Source of the DNA: Qipengyuania pelagi
GTDB lineage: Bacteria; Pseudomonadota; Alphaproteobacteria; Sphingomonadales; Sphingomonadaceae
NCBI RefSeq assembly: GCF_009827295.1
Contig: NZ_WTYD01000001.1
Span: 1,116,001-1,180,000, forward strand
Reading direction: 5' to 3'
DNA: 64,000 nt
The position numbers were made by a program, and so were the translations under genes. The notes beneath the pieces are model-generated. The model did no database searches and had not been told where the DNA came from. It saw nothing but the letters and a program-made list of their open reading frames with translations. Below are positions 44,837 to 54,082 of the stretch, in pieces; position 1 is the stretch's first letter; each line of letters starts with the position of its first letter.

Positions 44837-45951
44837 GCGGGTTGCTCGCACGGTACGAGGACTTGGTGGCGGCGGGCGAATTGCAGCCCGACCCCGACCA
44901 GCGCCGCGCCGCCGAACGGCTCGATCGGCTTCAGAAGGAATTGGAGAAAGAGCGGCCCGGCGGCGGACTCCTGTCGCGCCTGTTCGGTTCGAAGGACGAG
45001 GCCCCGCCCCAGGGCGTCTATATGTGGGGCGGCGTCGGGCGCGGCAAATCCATGCTGATGGACCTGTTCGTCCAGACTCTCGGTATCGCGGAAAAGCGCC
45101 GCACGCATTTCCACGAATTCATGCTCGAGGTCGATCGCCGGATGAAGGCGGCCCGCGATACGGGTCAGGGCGAGCCGGTGAAGCACGTTGCCGCCGCAAT
45201 CGCGAAGGACGTCCGCTGCCTCGCCTTCGACGAGATGGTAGTCACCAACACCGCCGATGCAGCCATCATGGCGCGCCTGTTCACGGCCCTTATCTGCGAC
45301 GAGAAAGTCAGCGTGGTCACCACGAGCAACCGGCCTCCGTCCGATCTCTACAAGGACGGACTGAACCGCTCGCTCTTCCTGCCCTTCATCGATCTGGTCG
45401 AGGCGGAACTGGATATCGTACCACTGAACGGGCCCACCGATTACCGGCTCGACCGGCTGGGCGATCTCGACACCTGGCACACCCCCCTGGGCGATGAGGC
45501 CACCGCGCAGGTTCGCGAGGCGTTCTTCCGCCTGACCGATTATGCGCCGGAAGACGCCGCCAATGTGCCCTCCGGCGAACTTGACCTGGGAGGCGGGCGC
45601 TTTTTGCACGTGCCCAAGAGCCTCAAGGGCGTCGGCGTGTTCAGCTTCAAGCGGCTTTGCGGCGAAAATCGCGGCGCGGCGGATTATCTCGCCATCGCCC
45701 ACGCCTTTCACTCCGTAATCGTCGTCGGCATCCCGCGCCTGTCACCCGACAATCGCAACGAGGCTATGCGCTTCACCAAGCTGATCGACGCGCTTTACGA
45801 AAACGGGGTCAAGCTCTTCGCGACCGCCGCCGCCGAACCCGAAGACCTCTACGTGGCGGGGGATGGCGCCTTCGAATTCGAACGCACGGTGAGCCGATTA
45901 ATGGAAATGCAGAGCGCGGACTACATGGCGCGCGGCCATGGCGTAGCCTGA
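44833..45951 (+). CDS. zapE: Cell division ATPase ZapE (AFG1 family)
   Basis: ZapE is an AAA+ ATPase that acts at the division ring, and in mitochondria (AFG1) in quality control of respiratory complexes. The 372-residue protein has Walker A GGVGRGKS (66-73), Walker B CLAFDEM, the sensor region VTTSNRPP and a conserved C-terminal FSRLCG-like stretch (FSFKRLCGE). GTG start overlaps the thioesterase stop. The sdhB-zapE neighbourhood is common in alphaproteobacteria. Confidence 0.95.
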   Translation: MSGLLARYEDLVAAGELQPDPDQRRAAERLDRLQKELEKERPGGGLLSRLFGSKDEAPPQGVYMWGGVGRGKSMLMDLFVQTLGIAEKRRTHFHEFMLEVDRRMKAARDTGQGEPVKHVAAAIAKDVRCLAFDEMVVTNTADAAIMARLFTALICDEKVSVVTTSNRPPSDLYKDGLNRSLFLPFIDLVEAELDIVPLNGPTDYRLDRLGDLDTWHTPLGDEATAQVREAFFRLTDYAPEDAANVPSGELDLGGGRFLHVPKSLKGVGVFSFKRLCGENRGAADYLAIAHAFHSVIVVGIPRLSPDNRNEAMRFTKLIDALYENGVKLFATAAAEPEDLYVAGDGAFEFERTVSRLMEMQSADYMARGHGVA

Positions 45952-46034
45952 GAGACGCTTGCACAGCGGGCGACGCCACCCCAGCTAGCTTTCATTCCCG
46001 GCGGTCAACACCCCCGCCGATGTGGACTGACACC

Positions 46035-46733
46035 ATGATCGATATCCGACCCTTCGACACGCTCGGCCATGCGAACCATGGCTGGCTGGACGCGCGGCAC
46101 CATTTTTCTTTCGCCAGCTATCACGATCCCGACCGTATGGGTTGGGGCAATATCCGCGTCTGGAACGACGATACGATCGCGGCGCAAAGCGGATTTCCGC
46201 CCCACCCGCACAGCGACATGGAGATCGTCACTTTCGTGCGCAGCGGGGCGATCACCCATCAGGATTCGCTCGGCAACAAGGGCCGCACGGCTGCGGGCGA
46301 CGTTCAGGTGATGAGTGCCGGGACCGGGATCACCCACGCCGAATACAATGTCGAGGACGAGGCGACGACTCTGTTCCAGATCTGGATCCTCCCTGACCAG
46401 CGCGGCGAGGCGCCCGGCTGGGGGCAGCGCGAATTTCCGAAAGCCGGGCGCGAAGGCGGCTTCGCCATCCTCGCCAGCGGCACGCCGGAGGAGGACGATG
46501 CGCTACCGATCCGCACGGACGCCAAGGTTGTCGCCGCCACGCTCAAGGCGGGGCAGAGCGCGACCTGGACCAGCTACGGATCGCGCCATCAATATCTGGT
46601 CGCACCGACCGGCCGCATCCGCGTCAACGGCAAGGAGGCGCAGCCGCGCGATGGCGTCGCGATCACCGGAGAGACCGAGATCGTGGTCGAGGCGCTGGAC
46701 GATGCGGAAGTGGTGATGGTGGACGCTCGCTAA
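46035..46733 (+). CDS. Pirin family protein (quercetinase-type)
   Basis: This 232-residue bicupin has the metal ligands at the canonical pirin positions: His57 and His59 in FPPHPHSD, and His101 and Glu103 in GITHAEYN. Some bacterial pirins oxidise quercetin, others bind enzymes; the biological role here is not clear. An in-frame ATG at 46020 (MWTDT) is an alternative start. A CGGCGG/CCGCCG hairpin lies just before it. The gene ends in a strong terminator shared with the convergent asparagine synthase-like gene. Confidence 0.92.
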   Translation: MIDIRPFDTLGHANHGWLDARHHFSFASYHDPDRMGWGNIRVWNDDTIAAQSGFPPHPHSDMEIVTFVRSGAITHQDSLGNKGRTAAGDVQVMSAGTGITHAEYNVEDEATTLFQIWILPDQRGEAPGWGQREFPKAGREGGFAILASGTPEEDDALPIRTDAKVVAATLKAGQSATWTSYGSRHQYLVAPTGRIRVNGKEAQPRDGVAITGETEIVVEALDDAEVVMVDAR

Positions 46734-46738
46734 TCGAA

Positions 46739-46780
46739 CGCTCGCCCGGTCGGATCACCCGATCCCGAGCCGGGCGAGCG
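46739..46780 (+). terminator. Intrinsic terminator of pirin gene inside convergent CDS
   Basis: A perfect 11-base stem (46739-46749 with 46770-46780) has a further four-pair inner stem after a one-base bulge. It is followed on the plus strand by ATTTTTCC, a standard intrinsic terminator. The right arm lies inside the last codons of the asparagine synthase-like gene on the minus strand. On that strand no T run follows, so it serves mainly the pirin transcript. Confidence 0.8.
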
Positions 46781-48650
46781 ATTTTTCCAGCATGACCAAT
46801 TGATAGAGCACGCGGCCATTATCCGCAGCGCCGCTGATGTGCCGCTCCGCGAGACGCGACAGCGCGCCGCGATCGAACCATCCGCTTCCCACCAAAGCCT
46901 CGCTCCGCGCCACGCCCCGCGCCATTCCGGCCAGCGGACCGCGAAACCATTCGGCCAGCGGCGTCACGAAGCCCTGTTTCGGGCGATAGAGAATCTCGTC
47001 GGGAAGATACCGTTCCATCGCGTGCTTCATCAGCCATTTGCCCTGCCGGCCGCGAATCCGGCGGCTCTCCGGCAGAGTGGCGCAATATTCGATCAGGCGG
47101 TGGTCGAGCAGCGGCTCGCGCGCTTCCAGGCCTACCGCCATGCTGGTGCGGTCGACCTTGGTCAGGATGTCGCCCGGCAGCCAGAAGGTGAGGTCGGCAT
47201 ATTGCGCCGCGTCCAGTCCGCTGCGCGCCGGGGCGCAGTCCATGACCTCGATCAGCGCGTCTTCCGCACGATATTCGCCGCGTTCGCGCAGCAGCATCTC
47301 GCCATAGAGCCGCCTACGCGCGTCCTGGTCGAGGATCGCCAGCGCCCGCGCATATCCCGCCGCGCCATCTTCGGCGAGCGAGAGGAAGGTCGTCTTCGCG
47401 CGCAGGGGACGCGGCGCCCAGTCCGCTTTCGGCCAGACCTTGCCCAGCGCGCCGAAGATCGGCCCGCGCAAGGTCTGCGGCAGCACCGCCCTCGCCTGCT
47501 CCTCGCGATGATGGAAAACCTGCCGACGATACCCAGCCAGCGCCTCGTCCGCGCCGTCACCCGACAGCGCGACCGTTACGCTCTCGCGCGCCAGTTCGCA
47601 GACCCGCAAAGTCGGCAGAGCGGAAGCATCGGCGAAGGGTTCGTCGAAGATCGCGGCGATCCGGTCGAGATCGGCCACATCGCCGGGCGAAACGATTCGT
47701 TCGCGGTGATCGGTCCCGAACCGATGGGCCACCAGCCGCGCGTGGCTGGTCTCGTCCACCTCCGCGACATCGAAGCCGATCGAACAGCTCGTCACCGGTT
47801 CGCGGCTTGCTTCCGCCATCAGCGCGACCACGCTGGAACTGTCGACTCCGCCCGACAGAAAGGCGCCGAGCGGGACGTCTGCGACCATGCGGCTCGACAC
47901 CCCTTCACGGAAATGGTGGAGAAGCTGCGCGGACTGGTCCGCGACCGACCCGCGCGCCCGCTGTTCGAACGAGACGTCCCACCAGCGGCGCGGGGGTGAT
48001 GGCGGGCGATCATGCTCCAGCAGCCGGAAATGCGCGGCGGGCAGCTTCTCGACGCCCTTCAGGATCGACCGGTGATCGGGAACGTAGCCCCAGGTCATGT
48101 AATCTTCGATCGCCAGCGAATCGACCTGCGACCGCATCAAAGGATGCGCCAGCAATCCCTTGAGTTCGGACGCGAAAATCAGGCTGCCATCGCTGAGCGT
48201 CGCGGTGAAGAGCGGCTTCACCCCGAGCCGGTCGCGCGCCAGGAAAAGCTGCCGCGTCGAAAGGTCATACAGCGCGAAGGCGAACATGCCTTCGAGGCGG
48301 CTCAGGCAGTCGGGGCCCCAGGCTTGCCATGCCGCCAGGATGGTTTCGCTGTCGCCATCGGTACGAAACCGCGCGCCCTTTGCTTCAAGTTCGCGCCGCA
48401 AGGCTCTGAAATTGTATATTTCGCCGTTGAAGACCAGCACTGCCCGGCCGTCCACGGAATGCATCGGCTGGGGCGATCCGGCAAGATCGATGATCGAAAG
48501 GCGGCGATGGCCGAGACCGACGCCCGGCGCGGTCCACACGCCTGACCCATCCGGGCCGCGATGGGCGATCGCGTCGCACATCCGCTCGACCCGGTGGGGC
48601 TCGACCGGCTTGGGCGTGCCGCAATGAAAGATACCGGCGATCCCGCACAT
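46755..48650 (-). CDS. XrtA/PEP-CTERM amidotransferase (asparagine synthase-like)
   Basis: This 631-residue protein starts with MCGIAGIFHCG, whose Cys2 is the glutaminase nucleophile after Met removal. The N-terminal glutamine amidotransferase domain includes AHRGPDGSG and FNGEIYNFRAL. The ATP-pyrophosphatase domain has LSGGVDSSSV. In exosortase loci this branch (TIGR03108) is thought to amidate a sugar or uronic acid of the exopolysaccharide rather than aspartate. It is the last gene of the XrtA operon, 11 bases after xrtA. Confidence 0.93.
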   Translation of the reverse strand: MCGIAGIFHCGTPKPVEPHRVERMCDAIAHRGPDGSGVWTAPGVGLGHRRLSIIDLAGSPQPMHSVDGRAVLVFNGEIYNFRALRRELEAKGARFRTDGDSETILAAWQAWGPDCLSRLEGMFAFALYDLSTRQLFLARDRLGVKPLFTATLSDGSLIFASELKGLLAHPLMRSQVDSLAIEDYMTWGYVPDHRSILKGVEKLPAAHFRLLEHDRPPSPPRRWWDVSFEQRARGSVADQSAQLLHHFREGVSSRMVADVPLGAFLSGGVDSSSVVALMAEASREPVTSCSIGFDVAEVDETSHARLVAHRFGTDHRERIVSPGDVADLDRIAAIFDEPFADASALPTLRVCELARESVTVALSGDGADEALAGYRRQVFHHREEQARAVLPQTLRGPIFGALGKVWPKADWAPRPLRAKTTFLSLAEDGAAGYARALAILDQDARRRLYGEMLLRERGEYRAEDALIEVMDCAPARSGLDAAQYADLTFWLPGDILTKVDRTSMAVGLEAREPLLDHRLIEYCATLPESRRIRGRQGKWLMKHAMERYLPDEILYRPKQGFVTPLAEWFRGPLAGMARGVARSEALVGSGWFDRGALSRLAERHISGAADNGRVLYQLVMLEKSLARLGIG

Positions 48651-48661
48651 GGCGCTCGCTC

Positions 48662-49675
48662 CTAACCGTATGCGGGGGAAAGGCCAATCGCGAAGGCTCC
48701 GGCAATCATGCCCAAACCAATCGCCGCGCCCAGAACGATGGGCAGAGGCGCCGAGAATGCCTCGAGACGGGCGAGCAGCGGACTGCGTTCCAGCTCCGCG
48801 AGCGACCATCCCGCCTCGTCCGGCGTTCGTTCGAACCAGCGCCACGCCAGGCCGAGCACGATGGCCACGACCACGGCGAAGAACACCCATCCATAGATGA
48901 GGTGATCGACCCCGCCCGCCCGCTCGGCGCCGATGAACTGGGCGATATAGATCGTGCCCCACGCCCGGACCGCATTGGCGAGGATGGGCACGATCACACA
49001 GGCAAGCAGGAAGAGGATTCTGCGTTTCCAGCTCGAGAATGCCGTGAAGGCCGCGAGAACGCCGAGCGCGATCATCGCAATCAGGAATTTGACGCCCGAA
49101 CACGCTTCGGCGACGATGAACAGGCCGAACGGCGTCGTGATATGGATCGCGTCGAGCGCCGCGTCGATCCCGCTAAGATGCGCCAACTGGATCACGAGGC
49201 GGGCGGTGAGGATCTGCATCGGCCAGACGATCTCTTCCCCGAAGGGCACGAGAAACACCATGAAGCCGAGCGGGAGCGCCAGCAGCGCCGCCGCGCGCGG
49301 GCCCAGCACGACCGGCACGCTCGACGCCAGAGCGGCGACAGCGCCCGCATGGGCGATCAGGTTAATGCCGCTCGCCCGTCCGATCACCCAGAGCGCAAGG
49401 GCCAGACCGAACGGCACCAGCCCCGGCCACCAGGAGCGCGGCTCTATCTCGGCCAGCGCGTCCTGCTTTGCCCAGATCAGCCATAGGATGATCGGCGGGA
49501 TCAGCAGGATGTGCGCATAGCTATCGCTGTTCCACCATTGCCAGGCCATCTCCCCCCATTCGCGCAGCGTCAGGGCCAGCACCGCCCCGCAAAGCAGAGC
49601 GAGCCCCGTCAGCGCCTGCTTCCATGACGGCAGGGTCTCACTTCGTGCCGATGAGAGAGGGAGATCACGCTGCAT
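48662..49675 (-). CDS. xrtA: Exosortase A
   Basis: Exosortases are multi-pass membrane transpeptidase-like enzymes that process PEP-CTERM proteins. The 337-residue protein has about eight or more helices. The catalytic triad is Cys192 (EACSGVKF), Arg237 (NAVRAWG) and His258 (GGVDHLIYGW). The length fits the exosortase domain plus a C-terminal membrane extension, without the fused EpsI (DUF3485) domain of some relatives. Its start overlaps the end of the glycosyltransferase gene by 11 bases. Confidence 0.96.
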   Translation of the reverse strand: MQRDLPLSSARSETLPSWKQALTGLALLCGAVLALTLREWGEMAWQWWNSDSYAHILLIPPIILWLIWAKQDALAEIEPRSWWPGLVPFGLALALWVIGRASGINLIAHAGAVAALASSVPVVLGPRAAALLALPLGFMVFLVPFGEEIVWPMQILTARLVIQLAHLSGIDAALDAIHITTPFGLFIVAEACSGVKFLIAMIALGVLAAFTAFSSWKRRILFLLACVIVPILANAVRAWGTIYIAQFIGAERAGGVDHLIYGWVFFAVVVAIVLGLAWRWFERTPDEAGWSLAELERSPLLARLEAFSAPLPIVLGAAIGLGMIAGAFAIGLSPAYG

Positions 49676-50885
49676 CGTGATGGCGCGCCTCGGCTTGGCC
49701 GAGAATATCGGCGAGACCGGCTTCGACGGCTTCCCAGCTCATGTTTTCGACCACGAAGCGCCGCGCTGCCCGCCCCATGTTTTTGGCCTGACCTTCGTCC
49801 GCAGCCAGGTCGAGGATTGCGCGCTCGAAAGCCCCGTCATCGCGGCAGATCCGCCACTGCTGGCCATCTGTGGCGTCGATACCAGTCGCCGCTTCTTCGC
49901 TCGCAAGCACTGGGCGGGCCATGGCCATCGCCTCCAGCACCTTGTTCTGCACGCCGCGCGCAAGCATCAGCGGTGCCACGACTGCATCCGCACTGCGCAG
50001 GAAGGGTCGAACGTCGGGGACCTCGCCCCAGACCTTGACCCCTGCGATGCATGCGAGCTTCGCCACCTCCGGTGTCGGCGCGCGGCCGACGATGTGGAAC
50101 TGCGCCGCAAGCCGCTCACGAATGGCGGGTAGGATCCGCCGTGCGAACCGTTCGACCGCCGCGATGTTGGGCGGATAATCCATCTGTCCGGTGAAGACGA
50201 TGTGGTGCCCTTGCCCGGCCAGGGCCGGATGCGGATCGGTGGCGGCGGGATCGAAAAATTCCGTATCGACGCCGTTGCCCAGAGCCCGAATGTCGGCCCG
50301 CTCGGCGCCCGGGCGCGCTCGCAGGATGTCTGCCTCTTTCTCGGTGATCAGGAGCGTCGTGTCTGTTGACCGAGCGAGCCGAACCTCTTCGGCTGTCAGC
50401 AAAGCCGCCTCCCGCCGGTAAAGGACCGAGCGTGGAAAGCCGCTCTCCTGCGCATAGGTCGCGAATTTCTCGCTATCGACATCGCAGAGATCGACCACCA
50501 CCTGACCCGCGAAATCGGACGGGATATATTGCCCCATCTGGCCCGAAAACACGAAGATCTTATCTATCGGGTGCCTGGCCAGCGTGTCGCCTACCCACTT
50601 CGCAAGCTCCGCGTCGAAAAACGCCGCCTGGCTGACCGCACGGTTCCCGAGCAGCGCCTCCATTCCGGCGCGCGGCAGGGATTTCGACCGTGTCGGCAGG
50701 CAATAACTGGCCGCGATGGCGGCGAGGCTTGCCTCTTGCTCGCGATCCTGATCGGTCTCGACGAATGTACCGACATGCACGCGCCCGAGCTTAGCCAACC
50801 CCTTGAGCAGGTGATGCGAGCGGATCTTGTCGCCGCGATCGGGCGGAAAGGGCACGCGGTGGGCGAGGAAGAGGATGTCCCCCAC
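49665..50885 (-). CDS. XrtA-associated glycosyltransferase (TIGR03087 type)
   Basis: This 406-residue GT-B, family-4-like glycosyltransferase starts with the typical ILFLAHRVPFPPDRGDK, has the middle DLCDVDSEKF region, and the nucleotide-sugar pattern IVFTGQMDYPPN with APLMLARGVQNKVLEAMA. I recall this as the TIGR03087 family restricted to PEP-CTERM/XrtA loci. It adds a sugar to the exopolysaccharide. The start codon is GTG. Confidence 0.93.
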   Translation of the reverse strand: MGDILFLAHRVPFPPDRGDKIRSHHLLKGLAKLGRVHVGTFVETDQDREQEASLAAIAASYCLPTRSKSLPRAGMEALLGNRAVSQAAFFDAELAKWVGDTLARHPIDKIFVFSGQMGQYIPSDFAGQVVVDLCDVDSEKFATYAQESGFPRSVLYRREAALLTAEEVRLARSTDTTLLITEKEADILRARPGAERADIRALGNGVDTEFFDPAATDPHPALAGQGHHIVFTGQMDYPPNIAAVERFARRILPAIRERLAAQFHIVGRAPTPEVAKLACIAGVKVWGEVPDVRPFLRSADAVVAPLMLARGVQNKVLEAMAMARPVLASEEAATGIDATDGQQWRICRDDGAFERAILDLAADEGQAKNMGRAARRFVVENMSWEAVEAGLADILGQAEARHHDAA

Positions 50886-50892
50886 GCGTCGC

Positions 50893-51945
50893 TCAACCGA
50901 GTCCGCGCGCGATATGAGGACCGATCGCGTTGGCTAGGGACAGGGGCAGGCGCTTCCACAATTCGATCTTGCGCGCATAGCTCGCATCCGTGGGATCGAT
51001 ATTGCGCGCCGCCACTCCGGGCGCGCTCCAGCTCGAATAGGTGAGAGGTTCCGGTTCGAACCCCCAGTTTTTCTTGAAGTGATACGGGCCGCTTCCGGTC
51101 TTGGACCGTCCGAAATCGAAACGCGTGCAGCCGCGTTTGCGAGCGTGCAGCATCAGTTCGTAATACATCCGCTCATTGGCGCGCAGACCGCGTGCCGCAA
51201 AGGTGCCTCCACCCCAAAAGGGCATGACGGCAAGCCCCTTTCCATCGTCATGATAGAGCGACAGAACGCTCGCCACCGGCTTTCCCTGATGGCGCACAGT
51301 CAGGATGTCGGCATCCGCTGCGAACGAATCCAGCACGGCATCGAACAGGCTGCGCGGAAACACCGGAGTGCCAAGATTGTGGACGCTTTCGGCATAGACG
51401 GCGTAATGCGCCGCGCGTTCGTCTTCATCCGCTCCGACAGCGATCGAGAAATCGCCATTCAACCCCTTGCGCACCTCGGCGCGCGCCTTGCGCGGGATGG
51501 CGAGCAATTGCGCCTCGTCGCTTGTCGCCAGTTCACCGATGAAATTGCAATGGCTCGTGGACGTTTGTTCCCAATCCTCGGGAGCATCCCCGCCGCGCAG
51601 TTCGATCGAGCTGACATTGGTGCGAAGCGCCAGTTCCTCGGCTGCCCGACACAGTGTTTCGCCGTCCTGACGCCGTCCGGCCAGCACCCCGCCGCCCACT
51701 CCGAACCCGCTCGACACCAGCGCGCGCCCGAAAAGGGGAGAATGCACCAGCGTCAGCGGCAGCCATGCAGCGAGGCGCCCTGCTCGCTCCAGCGCGAGTC
51801 CCGTGGCTTGTTGGCCGGTTCCCCGCTCGATCGCGCGTAGCCACAACGGTCGATGAAACACCGATCCGCCATTCTCGCCAACGAAGCGTTCGATCCGTGC
51901 GGCCTCGCCCGGATCGTCCAGTCGAACGAGCGAGATGTTCGGCAT
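50893..51945 (-). CDS. XrtA-associated FemAB-like protein
   Basis: This 350-residue double-GNAT-fold protein is related to FemAB aminoacyl transferases (TIGR03019 group). Conserved segments are FGVGGGVLAG, a central IPRKARAEVRKGLN and the C-terminal FDFGRSKTGSGPYHFKKNWG. In PEP-CTERM loci it may transfer an amino acyl group to the polysaccharide or its lipid carrier, using aminoacyl-tRNA or the carrier protein at 63117. Start is ATG at 51945, 20 bases after the deacetylase stop. Confidence 0.92.
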   Translation of the reverse strand: MPNISLVRLDDPGEAARIERFVGENGGSVFHRPLWLRAIERGTGQQATGLALERAGRLAAWLPLTLVHSPLFGRALVSSGFGVGGGVLAGRRQDGETLCRAAEELALRTNVSSIELRGGDAPEDWEQTSTSHCNFIGELATSDEAQLLAIPRKARAEVRKGLNGDFSIAVGADEDERAAHYAVYAESVHNLGTPVFPRSLFDAVLDSFAADADILTVRHQGKPVASVLSLYHDDGKGLAVMPFWGGGTFAARGLRANERMYYELMLHARKRGCTRFDFGRSKTGSGPYHFKKNWGFEPEPLTYSSWSAPGVAARNIDPTDASYARKIELWKRLPLSLANAIGPHIARGLG

Positions 51946-51965
51946 GACGAGGCGCGTCGGCGCGT

Positions 51966-52853
51966 TCACGATCCGAAGGGAACGCAGCGCTGCGCTTCTA
52001 TCCGAGCGATTTCGTCCATCCGGCCCCAGCTGAAATCGCCAGCGAGTTTCCGGAGCTTGCCCGCCATTTTCGACAGGTTGGTGTAATGGCGCACGCGCGA
52101 TCGCAGCGGCGCGCCTTCGACCCGTGGTTGTTCGGGATCGATTTCCCAAGGGTGGAAATAGAAGATGGCCGGGCGCTCGTCGCGCTGGTTCACGCGTTGG
52201 ATCGCCCAGTTCGAGAACGCATAGGGGAGCACGCGGAAGAAGCCGCCTCCGCCCGCCGCCAGACGCCGCTCCCCGATCTGGGCGGTGGTCACCGGAATTT
52301 CGACAAGCTCGCTCCCGTCCACCGGGCGGAAGGCAAAGCGCGGCGCCTCGCGCCAGCCGTAATGATCGTGCACGATCGGCGCGACGCTGGAGCTGTAGCG
52401 ATAGCCCTGCTCAGCCAAAACCTCGTGCGCCCACGGTGTGCGCGCATCGATGGAGAAACTCGGGGCACGATAGCCGCTGATCGGCGCGCCGCCCGCGTCT
52501 TCGAGGATGGCACGGGTCTTCGCGAGATCGGCGGCGAATTGCTCGCGTGTCATGGTGAAGACCCGCGCGTGATCGTAGCCGTGGCTGGCCAGTTCGTGCC
52601 CACGCTCGACGATAGCCCGGATAGCGCCCGGTTCGCGCTCCGCCACCCAGCCCAAAGTGAAGAAGGTCGCCTTGACCTCGCAGGCATCGAACAGGTCGAG
52701 CACGAAGCCGACATTGTCCGCAACGCGCAGCGCCATACCATCCCAATCCGCGCGATCGATCGTGTTCTCGAACGCGCCGACCTGAAACCAGTCCTCAACA
52801 TCGACCGACAGGCCGTTGAGGATCCGGGAGGATGATATCGTGCGCTGTTCCAC
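51966..52853 (-). CDS. XrtA-associated polysaccharide deacetylase
   Basis: This 295-residue carbohydrate esterase of the NodB fold has the metal aspartates in SVDVEDWF and histidines in LASHGYDH. A Gly-rich loop (LAAGGGGFFRVLPY) and the DUF3473 C-terminal part (FYFHPWEIDPEQPR) follow. It probably removes N-acetyl groups from the exopolysaccharide, as in other TIGR03006 members. GTG is the start codon. Confidence 0.94.
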   Translation of the reverse strand: MEQRTISSSRILNGLSVDVEDWFQVGAFENTIDRADWDGMALRVADNVGFVLDLFDACEVKATFFTLGWVAEREPGAIRAIVERGHELASHGYDHARVFTMTREQFAADLAKTRAILEDAGGAPISGYRAPSFSIDARTPWAHEVLAEQGYRYSSSVAPIVHDHYGWREAPRFAFRPVDGSELVEIPVTTAQIGERRLAAGGGGFFRVLPYAFSNWAIQRVNQRDERPAIFYFHPWEIDPEQPRVEGAPLRSRVRHYTNLSKMAGKLRKLAGDFSWGRMDEIARIEAQRCVPFGS

Positions 52854-52869
52854 GCCTAACGTCCTCGCC

Positions 52870-54069
52870 TCAGGCGGCAGCGCGACGGCCGTCGGCCTCG
52901 AAATGCTCGATCAGCAGCGAAAGAACATGGCGGATCGACGCTTCCTGTTCGGACAGGCGCGCTTCCATTTCCGCCAGACGGTTCTCGATCGCATCCGAAA
53001 CAGTCTCGCTCGACGATGCGCCCGCCTGCTGCAATTCCGAAACCTCGCGGCGCAATTTCGCGATCTGGTTCTCGTGGCCGCCGAAAGCCGCCTCGATCGC
53101 GGCGATCTGCGCTTCGGCGAGGCCTTGCCCGCCACCGCTTTCTGGCTGCGAAGCGCGGGCGCGGTCCTGCTCCTCGCGCTTCGCATCGGCGACGGCCTGC
53201 GCTGCCTTCTTGTTCGGATCGGGCCGCACGCGATCGTCCACGACCGCCTCGTCGGCCGAAGAATCGCCGGTCATCTCCTCGATCACGGCGTCCAGCATGG
53301 CGAGGTCGATGGTCGACTGCTCCTCGACCGCGCCGAGCAGCAGCAGCCGGGTCATGACCTGGTTGATCTTGCGCGGAATACCGCCCGTCGCCTTGTGTAT
53401 CCGCGTGAACAGGCCACGCTCGAAATCCGGCTCCCCATCCCAGCCGACATGCTTCAGGCGATGATGGACATAGGGCTCGATCTCGCCCGGTTGCATCGCT
53501 TCGAGGTGATGCGCCGCGATCACGCGCTGGCGCAATTGTTCGAGCTCGTCGGAGCTGGCCAGCAACCGCTTGAATTCAGGCTGGCCGAGCAGAAGCGTCT
53601 GCAAGAGCGGATGCGCGCCGAGCTGGAAGTTCGACAGCATCCGCAATTCCTCGAGCGCGCCGATCGAGAGGTTCTGCGATTCGTCGACGATCAGCAGGCA
53701 GCGTTTGCCGTTGCGCGCTTCCTCGTGGAGGAAATGCTCGATCGCGGCGAGTGCTGCCGCCTTGTCACGCCCTTCGACATCGAGGCCGAAACTGCGCGCG
53801 GCGACATGGATCATCTCCTCGCCATCAAGCGCGCTGGTGACGACCTCGCCCACGCTCATCCGGTCGTCGAGCTTCTCCTTGAGATGCGCGACCAGCGTCG
53901 ATTTGCCCGAGCCGACCTCGCCGGTGATGACCACGAAGCCTTCGCCCTGGTTCAGGCCGTAACCCAGATAGGACAGCGCCTTCTTGTGCGTGACGCTCTC
54001 GAAGAAATAGGCCGGGTCGGGCGTGAGCTGGAAGGGCCGCTCTGAAAAGCCGTAGAACTGTTCGTACAT
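52870..54069 (-). CDS. XrtA-associated AAA ATPase
   Basis: This 399-residue ATPase is related to type II secretion ExeA/GspA (TIGR03015). It opens with MYEQFYGFSERPFQLTPDP, has Walker A GEVGSGKST and Walker B CLLIVDES, then a sensor segment (VHHRLKHVG...GGIPRKINQVM, in two parts). From about residue 290 a charged linker leads to a coiled coil near the C-terminus (about 330-390). It likely drives assembly or export of the polymer. The ATG at 54069 is the standard start. Confidence 0.93.
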   Translation of the reverse strand: MYEQFYGFSERPFQLTPDPAYFFESVTHKKALSYLGYGLNQGEGFVVITGEVGSGKSTLVAHLKEKLDDRMSVGEVVTSALDGEEMIHVAARSFGLDVEGRDKAAALAAIEHFLHEEARNGKRCLLIVDESQNLSIGALEELRMLSNFQLGAHPLLQTLLLGQPEFKRLLASSDELEQLRQRVIAAHHLEAMQPGEIEPYVHHRLKHVGWDGEPDFERGLFTRIHKATGGIPRKINQVMTRLLLLGAVEEQSTIDLAMLDAVIEEMTGDSSADEAVVDDRVRPDPNKKAAQAVADAKREEQDRARASQPESGGGQGLAEAQIAAIEAAFGGHENQIAKLRREVSELQQAGASSSETVSDAIENRLAEMEARLSEQEASIRHVLSLLIEHFEADGRRAAA

Positions 54070-54082
54070 AAGAGAGGTCCTA

